Positions 59,916 through 64,000 of a DNA stretch of 64,000 nucleotides are shown one piece after another. The DNA lies in NCBI GenBank assembly GCA_949879795.1, contig CATLBR010000010.1, forward strand, positions 44,360 to 108,359, written 5' to 3'. The notes beneath the pieces are model-generated. The model did no database searches, was not told the origin of the DNA, and saw only the letters and a program-made list of their open reading frames with translations. The stretch's first letter is position 1, and each line of letters opens with the position of its first letter. The DNA is from an uncultured Hungatella sp. Lineage in GTDB: Bacteria > Bacillota > Clostridia > Lachnospirales > Lachnospiraceae. Made by a program: the position numbers and the translations under genes.

Positions 59916-59958
59916 AACTGTACTAGTACAGTTTACCTCATTTCATTCTCATATGCAA
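59916..59958 (-). promoter_or_regulatory. Promoter and palindromic operator of the efflux operon
   Basis: On the minus strand, -35 TTGCAT (59953-59958) and -10 TAAACT (59930-59935) are spaced by 17 bp. Overlapping the -10 and the presumed start is a perfect 18-bp palindrome, AACTGTACTAGTACAGTT (59916-59933). A dimeric repressor bound there would block transcription. The TGTAC...GTACA half-sites resemble those of GntR/YtrA-type regulators; no such gene is in the window. A second, poorer promoter (TTGAAA/TATAGT, 15-bp spacer) lies closer to the gene. Confidence 0.65.
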
Positions 59959-60007
59959 CCCCTTTTCCCATAAATATAATGTTTTCAGGATAATAGAATC
60001 GAAAAAA

Positions 60008-60027
60008 GGCGGCCTTTTTTGGCCGCC
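60008..60027 (-). terminator. Rho-independent terminator after the cupin gene
   Basis: GGCGGCC (60008-60014) and GGCCGCC (60021-60027) form a GC-rich stem with a 6-nt loop; TTTTTTCG follows on the minus strand. It lies 15 bp after the cupin stop and ends the cysE-cupin unit. Confidence 0.9.
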
Positions 60028-60042
60028 CGTACTGCTTTTCTG

Positions 60043-60375
60043 TCACACAAAGTCTTCTCTCATGGGATTAAATATATCCAGGAGAACGCCTTCTTTCAAA
60101 CAGACACATCCGTGCTCCACTCCGCCAAGTTTGAGCATAGTGTCTCCGCCTTTGACGATCCGCTTCTCCCCTTCGATCTCAAACTCAAAAACCCCGCTGA
60201 CCACATAGGTGATCTGGGTGTGAGGATGATGATGCAGGCTTCCCACGGCTCCCTCGGCAAATGTGTTCTCCACACACATCAGATCTTTGCTGTAAGCAAG
60301 CACTCTTCTCACAACGCCCTTTCCCACACACTCAGTCTTGACGTCTTCTCTAAAAACCCACCGATCATTTAACAT
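60043..60375 (-). CDS. KdgF-like cupin protein
   Basis: A 110-residue single-domain cupin. Metal-binding residues are in GSLHHHPHTQITYVVSGVFE (HxHxxxQ pattern, about 46-65) and GGVEHGCVCL (His, about 88). The opening GKGVVRRVLAYSKDLMCVE and the ending LLDIFNPMREDFV match KdgF, the protein that speeds the linearisation of 4,5-unsaturated uronates from pectin and alginate. This would fit the GH88/GH28 operon at the other end of the window. It lies 5 bp after cysE, so the genes share a transcript. Function is supported by sequence similarity judged by eye. Confidence 0.82.
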   Translation of the reverse strand: MLNDRWVFREDVKTECVGKGVVRRVLAYSKDLMCVENTFAEGAVGSLHHHPHTQITYVVSGVFEFEIEGEKRIVKGGDTMLKLGGVEHGCVCLKEGVLLDIFNPMREDFV

Positions 60376-60380
60376 AATTT

Positions 60381-61241
60381 CTACTCCTGACTCTTGATAC
60401 TCACCCTGCTTCCCGCCGCCACAGACCTGGTGATAAACGAGTTTCCGCCGATGACAGAATCTCTGCCGATGACAGTCTCGCCCCCAAGTATGGACGCGTT
60501 GGAATAGATGGTCACATAATCCTCTATGGTAGGATGTCTCTTTTTGTTCTTCAGACGCTGTCCACCGCTTGTGGACAACGCTCCCAGAGTTACACCCTGA
60601 TACACCTTCACATGTTCCCCGATGACCGTGGTCTCTCCCACCACGATGCCGGTTCCATGGTCGATAAAAAAGTATTTTCCTATAGTGGCTCCCGGATGGA
60701 TATCGATCCCTGTCACGCTGTGGGCGTACTCGGTCATGGTTCTGGGAATCAGAGGCACCGACAGAAGATGCAGCTCATGGGCCATGCGGTACACCGTGAT
60801 AGCCAGCATCCCCGGGTAGGACAGGATGATCTCATCCTTGCTAGCCGCCGCAGGATCTCCGTCGAAAGCCGCTTCCAGATCCGTCTCCAGATACTCCCTG
60901 ACAGACGGTATCTTTTTTAAAAACGCGATAGTGATCTCCTCACTGTCCCTCGTCCCATCAGAGCTGTACTTCAAAACCTTGGCTATCTCTCTGTTTAAAT
61001 AATACATCACGTCCTCGATCTGCAGCGACAACTGACTGGCCGCGTTGTAGACCCGGTATGTGCGGTCTCTGTAATATCCCGGAAAGAGGATTCTCAGCAT
61101 CTTGTTTACAATGTTGATAATCACATCTTTATCCGGCTGATCCAAGAAATCCTCCATGCGGTCGATAGCCCGATTTCCTTTATAATCCTCCAGAATATCC
61201 GTCACCAGCTTCCGGACTTCCTGTTCCAACGATCTTTCCAT
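60381..61241 (-). CDS. cysE: Serine O-acetyltransferase (EpsC/CysE type)
   Basis: A 286-residue enzyme: a helical N-terminal domain and a left-handed beta-helix C-terminal domain with the family core GIDIHPGATIGKYFFIDHGT, GIVVGETTVIGEHVKVYQGV and TLGALSTSGGQRLKNKKRHP. It acetylates serine in cysteine synthesis. The N-terminal domain (about 130 residues) is of the longer EpsC type seen in Clostridia. The C-terminus is short (VSIKSQE). The KdgF-like cupin follows directly; cysK is not nearby. Confidence 0.93.
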   Translation of the reverse strand: MERSLEQEVRKLVTDILEDYKGNRAIDRMEDFLDQPDKDVIINIVNKMLRILFPGYYRDRTYRVYNAASQLSLQIEDVMYYLNREIAKVLKYSSDGTRDSEEITIAFLKKIPSVREYLETDLEAAFDGDPAAASKDEIILSYPGMLAITVYRMAHELHLLSVPLIPRTMTEYAHSVTGIDIHPGATIGKYFFIDHGTGIVVGETTVIGEHVKVYQGVTLGALSTSGGQRLKNKKRHPTIEDYVTIYSNASILGGETVIGRDSVIGGNSFITRSVAAGSRVSIKSQE

Positions 61242-61315
61242 AGCTCCACCTTTCGCTCAAAAACATCTCACAGCCTTTCTGCCTTCCCACAAAAAGACCG
61301 TCCTGTCCGGCTGCT

Positions 61316-62071
61316 TTACGGATTAAAGAGAACGATTCTCTCCACGGTATCGTCGTCTCCCAGCCACACCAGAAGCCGGGACTCCTCTGCGATGTCCTCC
61401 AGAGTCACATACTGCTTGGTGAGGAAGGGTATGACGGACACTTCCTGAGAAAGGGCGTACTCCGTGCCGTCTTTTGCCGTAAGAGTCTTCCCGCCGTCCT
61501 TATCTTCAACCGACTCCGCGGCGATGACATACTGAGCCGCAGGGGTATCCTCGGGAATATTCACAATCACCATCACGGGCGTGGTCTGGGGCGGCAGAGA
61601 CATGGTCATGGCAGGTCCGATATAAGCCTCGAAAGTTCCCGTCTCAATCTTCTCAAGCTCTACGGGAAACCCGTTCTCCCCGTCCAGAATCAGTGTATTC
61701 TCCGGGTCAATGGTGAGGATGATCTCTCCCTTGGAGGAATTCTCCGACTGATTGTCCACATGGATAACCCCGTCGCCAACCTCCGTGATCTCTCCCCAGA
61801 TCTTCACAGGAATTGTCAATTTCTCCGATATCTCTCCTGAGCCGCTGTCCGACGCCTCCTCCCTGCTCTCCTCTTCCTGCGCCTTTGTGTCTTCCTCCTG
61901 ATTCTTAGAGGATTCGGTCTCCGGGGAAACGGTAGTCTGTGCCGGAGTCTCGGTCTGTGCCGACGTCTCCTGGGTAGATGTATGATTGTTGTCTGACTGT
62001 CCCGCGCAGCCGGCCGCGATCAACATGGTCGCAACGACCCCCGCCGTCAATACTGTAATGTTCTTTCTCAT
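61316..62071 (-). CDS. Hypothetical lipoprotein
   Basis: A 251-residue protein with signal peptide and lipobox (TMLIAAGCAGQSDNN), a Ser/Thr/Glu-rich linker (about 25-75) and a beta-rich domain (VKIWGEITEVGDGVIHVDNQ; IILTIDPENTLILDGENGFP; LVWLGDDDTVERIVLFNP). The domain recalls small OB-like or YobA-like lipoprotein modules, but I cannot assign it. I start at 62071, with AGGAGAC upstream; the frame extends to 62122. Confidence 0.8.
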   Translation of the reverse strand: MRKNITVLTAGVVATMLIAAGCAGQSDNNHTSTQETSAQTETPAQTTVSPETESSKNQEEDTKAQEEESREEASDSGSGEISEKLTIPVKIWGEITEVGDGVIHVDNQSENSSKGEIILTIDPENTLILDGENGFPVELEKIETGTFEAYIGPAMTMSLPPQTTPVMVIVNIPEDTPAAQYVIAAESVEDKDGGKTLTAKDGTEYALSQEVSVIPFLTKQYVTLEDIAEESRLLVWLGDDDTVERIVLFNP

Positions 62072-62215
62072 AACTGTCTCCTTTACAATTCTCTCATTTT
62101 CACGCCTCTCTGTCTCCTTCAAGGCGCAAAACCATTATATCCTATCTGGAAGGAAATAACTATTAAAGAACCATAAAGATTTCTTACGATATCAATTCTG
62201 ATTATGTACTTAATC

Positions 62216-62632
62216 TTAAACCTGATCGATCAGCCTGGCGGCCCTAAGAGCCTGCCCGATAATGTGCTGAAATTCTTCAGAGAGGACCGTGCCCTCCTCC
62301 ATAACAAACTCCCGGTTATCCAGAAAGGCGTTGGACAGCTGATATACATAGTACTCTCCTCCCATATGCTCCCGAGCCAGAGCATCCCCCTGGATCCTCA
62401 TCTCCTCCGTATTCCGCTCTCTGCCCAGAGCCAGCTCCGTCAACACCTCCAGTATGATGGCAAAATGTTCTTCGTCCCATGCGGACAGATACATGCATTT
62501 ACAAAGCCCGCTGTTGAAAAACGGGTACTGGCTGTAGCAGTCCAGCAGTTCCTTAAAACGTGTCCTGTGCCCCGGGTTCTCAAATAATCCTTCACTGTTC
62601 AGGGCTTCCACGTATTTTTCCTGTCTGCTCAT
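62216..62632 (-). CDS. Hypothetical protein
   Basis: A 138-residue soluble helical protein (MSRQEKYVEALNSEGLFENP; KELLDCYSQYPFFNSGLCKC; MYLSAWDEEHFAIILEVLTE). No family is recognised. The start at 62632 has GGGAGGG 6 nt upstream; the frame is open to 62671. It stands alone, with AT-rich flanks on both sides. Confidence 0.78.
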   Translation of the reverse strand: MSRQEKYVEALNSEGLFENPGHRTRFKELLDCYSQYPFFNSGLCKCMYLSAWDEEHFAIILEVLTELALGRERNTEEMRIQGDALAREHMGGEYYVYQLSNAFLDNREFVMEEGTVLSEEFQHIIGQALRAARLIDQV

Positions 62633-62715
62633 ATGTCCCTCCCTTCCAGAAATATAACCTTCCCAAATCAATGATACAACGAATTTCTCACCCGCGCAAT
62701 CACAATTAACTGCAA

Positions 62716-62755
62716 AGAGCCGGAAGATTTTCCTCTTTCGGCATCTCCCGGCTCT
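62716..62755 (-). terminator. Terminator after the DUF1540 gene
   Basis: AGAGCCGG (62716-62723) pairs with CCGGCTCT (62748-62755), with an inner GAAAGAGG/CTCTTTC-type stem, and TTTGCAG follows on the minus strand. It lies 10 bp after the DUF1540 stop. The short T-run makes it a moderate terminator. Confidence 0.6.
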
Positions 62756-62764
62756 CCTGCTTCC

Positions 62765-63079
62765 CTATCTCATCTGAAATGTGGCGCACTCCGTATGGCT
62801 GGCATCAGATGCCCCGTCACCTGCGATGCCGATGTGGTCCGCCTCGCAGTGGCGGTCTCTGTTGTAGACACAGTTTACCGCCTCACAGTCAACTTCCAAA
62901 CGGCTCTCCGGCGTTTTAAAAAGATTGTGGAAAGATCCGTCCTTGTTCTCGTCAAAACTTCCGCAGCAGGTGTCGCAGCAGTCTTTCGCCTTGCTTCCGT
63001 CCACGATGATAGCCTGCTTGCAGCAGCGGTTGTCACAGTTATGGAGACAGTTTGTTACATTACAATCCAATTTTGTCAT
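62765..63079 (-). CDS. Protein with two DUF1540 cysteine-rich domains
   Basis: A 104-residue protein with two copies of the DUF1540 pattern: LDCNVTNCLHNCDNRCCKQA at the N-terminus and VDCEAVNCVYNRDRHCEADH at about residue 63, each followed by a CxxC-type pair (DTCCGSF; TECATF). The Cys spacing indicates metal binding. Such proteins are common in Clostridia, often in sporulating species; the role is unknown. The ATG at 63079 has GGAGG 7 nt upstream. Confidence 0.9.
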   Translation of the reverse strand: MTKLDCNVTNCLHNCDNRCCKQAIIVDGSKAKDCCDTCCGSFDENKDGSFHNLFKTPESRLEVDCEAVNCVYNRDRHCEADHIGIAGDGASDASHTECATFQMR

Positions 63080-63184
63080 GATAATTTCCTCCTGCAATAT
63101 TAAAGTACAACTTACAGGCTTATCATGCCCAGGATGACGCAGATTATTTCTTAAAAATATATTTTATTTTTGCCCGAATCGGCT

Positions 63185-63871
63185 CTACGGGGAAACCTTT
63201 GAGATGTCCTCCTCCAAAAGGCCTCCGTATTCCGTAAACCACTGAAACAATTCCTCCTCACCTGCCTCACCAAACACATCGCTTTTGATCATCAGCCCGG
63301 AGGCGTGGACAATACCGTCTTCGTAAGGCAGAAACGTCACCGCGCCCCAATATCCGTTGTCATAGATATAAAAATAGGTCAGATTCTCCGTCAGGCTGCT
63401 GTCGATAAAGTGGTCACTGGACGCCAGTACGCTGGCGGCCGCCAACATCTCCGTTCCCGCCATGGCGCTGAACCTGGTGGAGATGGATGAGGCCAGGCGA
63501 TCCTCCAGCTCTTCCCTCAGTTCCTCCGGAAGTTCATCGTACGAAGAGTCACCTCCCAAAAATTCTTTCAGAAGATCCATGCTGTTTTCAGACAGACTTA
63601 CCTGGTATACCGCCCTGGGAGCCGAGTAATCCTGAGCCCCGATCTCCTTTATAACCGCAGCCATCTCCTGGGAGGATGTCATCATGTTCCAGTAGTTCTC
63701 AGACTCCGCCATGGTATCCATCCGCTCCACAAGCCGAAGCCCTCTGTCATAAAGGCTCACCTGTTCCTTCCCTTTTTTGTTCTCCTGTCCCGAAGGTGTC
63801 CCGCATCCGCTGATCAGACTTAAGGACAGCACTGCAGCGATCCACTTTATTTTCCCTAATCTCTTCATCAT
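63185..63871 (-). CDS. Hypothetical lipoprotein
   Basis: A 228-residue protein with signal peptide and lipobox (AVLSLSLISGCGTPSG), then a mixed helical/beta domain (SLYDRGLRLVERMDTMAESE; SYDELPEELREELEDRLASS; NGYWGAVTFLPYEDGIVHAS). It would be anchored outside the membrane. No family recognised. Two adjacent ATGs stand at 63871 and 63868 after GGGAGGAG. The 130 bp between it and the end of the window hold its promoter region and no recognised gene. Confidence 0.8.
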   Translation of the reverse strand: MMKRLGKIKWIAAVLSLSLISGCGTPSGQENKKGKEQVSLYDRGLRLVERMDTMAESENYWNMMTSSQEMAAVIKEIGAQDYSAPRAVYQVSLSENSMDLLKEFLGGDSSYDELPEELREELEDRLASSISTRFSAMAGTEMLAAASVLASSDHFIDSSLTENLTYFYIYDNGYWGAVTFLPYEDGIVHASGLMIKSDVFGEAGEEELFQWFTEYGGLLEEDISKVSP

Positions 63872-64000
63872 ATTCTCCTCCCTATATTGTCAAGTGATTT
63901 TCCTTAAAAAATCAAGGAATTTAAAGTTTATATCTCAGGTGAATGAGCCAGGGAGATGGACATTTCTCTGTATCTGGTACGAAAATAGAGGGTGCAGGGT

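Overview
The window looks like a chromosomal segment of a spore-forming member of the Clostridia, most likely Lachnospiraceae. The reasons are the spoIIA/sigF and spoVA genes, a valS T-box, families typical of Lachnospiraceae (DUF5716/DUF5717, DUF6472, DUF4364, DUF1540), strong AGGAGG ribosome sites, and a backbone of about 50% GC interrupted by AT-rich accessory DNA. No species can be named from the sequence alone.

Layout. 1-8.5 kb: a minus-strand glycan operon in the order GH88, GH43, GH31 (frameshifted), GH28, sugar-binding lipoprotein, ABC permease (cut by the window edge). It is punctuated by two copies of a large hairpin-forming intercistronic repeat. 8.7-10.1 kb: a plus-strand two-gene unit, a P-loop polynucleotide-kinase-like protein translationally coupled to a Thg1-like 3'-5' polymerase; this is a candidate RNA-repair module. 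10.1-26 kb: an accessory zone. It holds immunity-type genes (CPCC, SUKH, Imm21), two paralogous lipoproteins with an internal repeat, a broken type I-C CRISPR-Cas locus (cas3 intact, cas5 fused to an IS1380-like remnant, the rest gone), and a radical SAM gene downstream of a small protein with an NSSSSSF N-terminus. It also holds a DUF3791-DUF3990-DUF3791 operon (candidate ADP-ribosyltransferase toxin unit) and several pseudogenes (cation antiporter, AlbA/RecG-like ATPase, DUF262-HNH nuclease).

26-34 kb: sporulation genes (spoVAC, spoVAB, spoVAA, a 52-aa membrane protein, sigF, spoIIAB, spoIIAA), a sodium-dependent transporter, and folC with a small ORF and a TPR membrane protein. 34-45 kb: valS under a T-box with a small DUF6472 gene in between, a MATE exporter, and a three-gene DUF5717/DUF5716/TPR operon. 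44.9-46.1 kb, plus strand: tRNA-Ala(CGC), tRNA-Val(CAC), DUF4364 and a small membrane protein.

46.1-56.2 kb: a tightly packed minus-strand run of ten genes: two membrane proteins, cdaA, cdaR, ptsH, ptsI, an oligosaccharide polymerase, hisC, a YtvI-like transporter and a GH25 lysozyme. This joins c-di-AMP synthesis, PTS phosphoryl transfer and envelope functions. 56.5-59.8 kb: a MacAB-like efflux set (fusion protein, ATPase, permease) behind a promoter with an 18-bp palindromic operator. 60-64 kb: cysE with a KdgF-like cupin, two lipoproteins, a DUF1540 protein and an unknown protein. A second family of structured intergenic repeats has copies near 34.3 and 56.3 kb.
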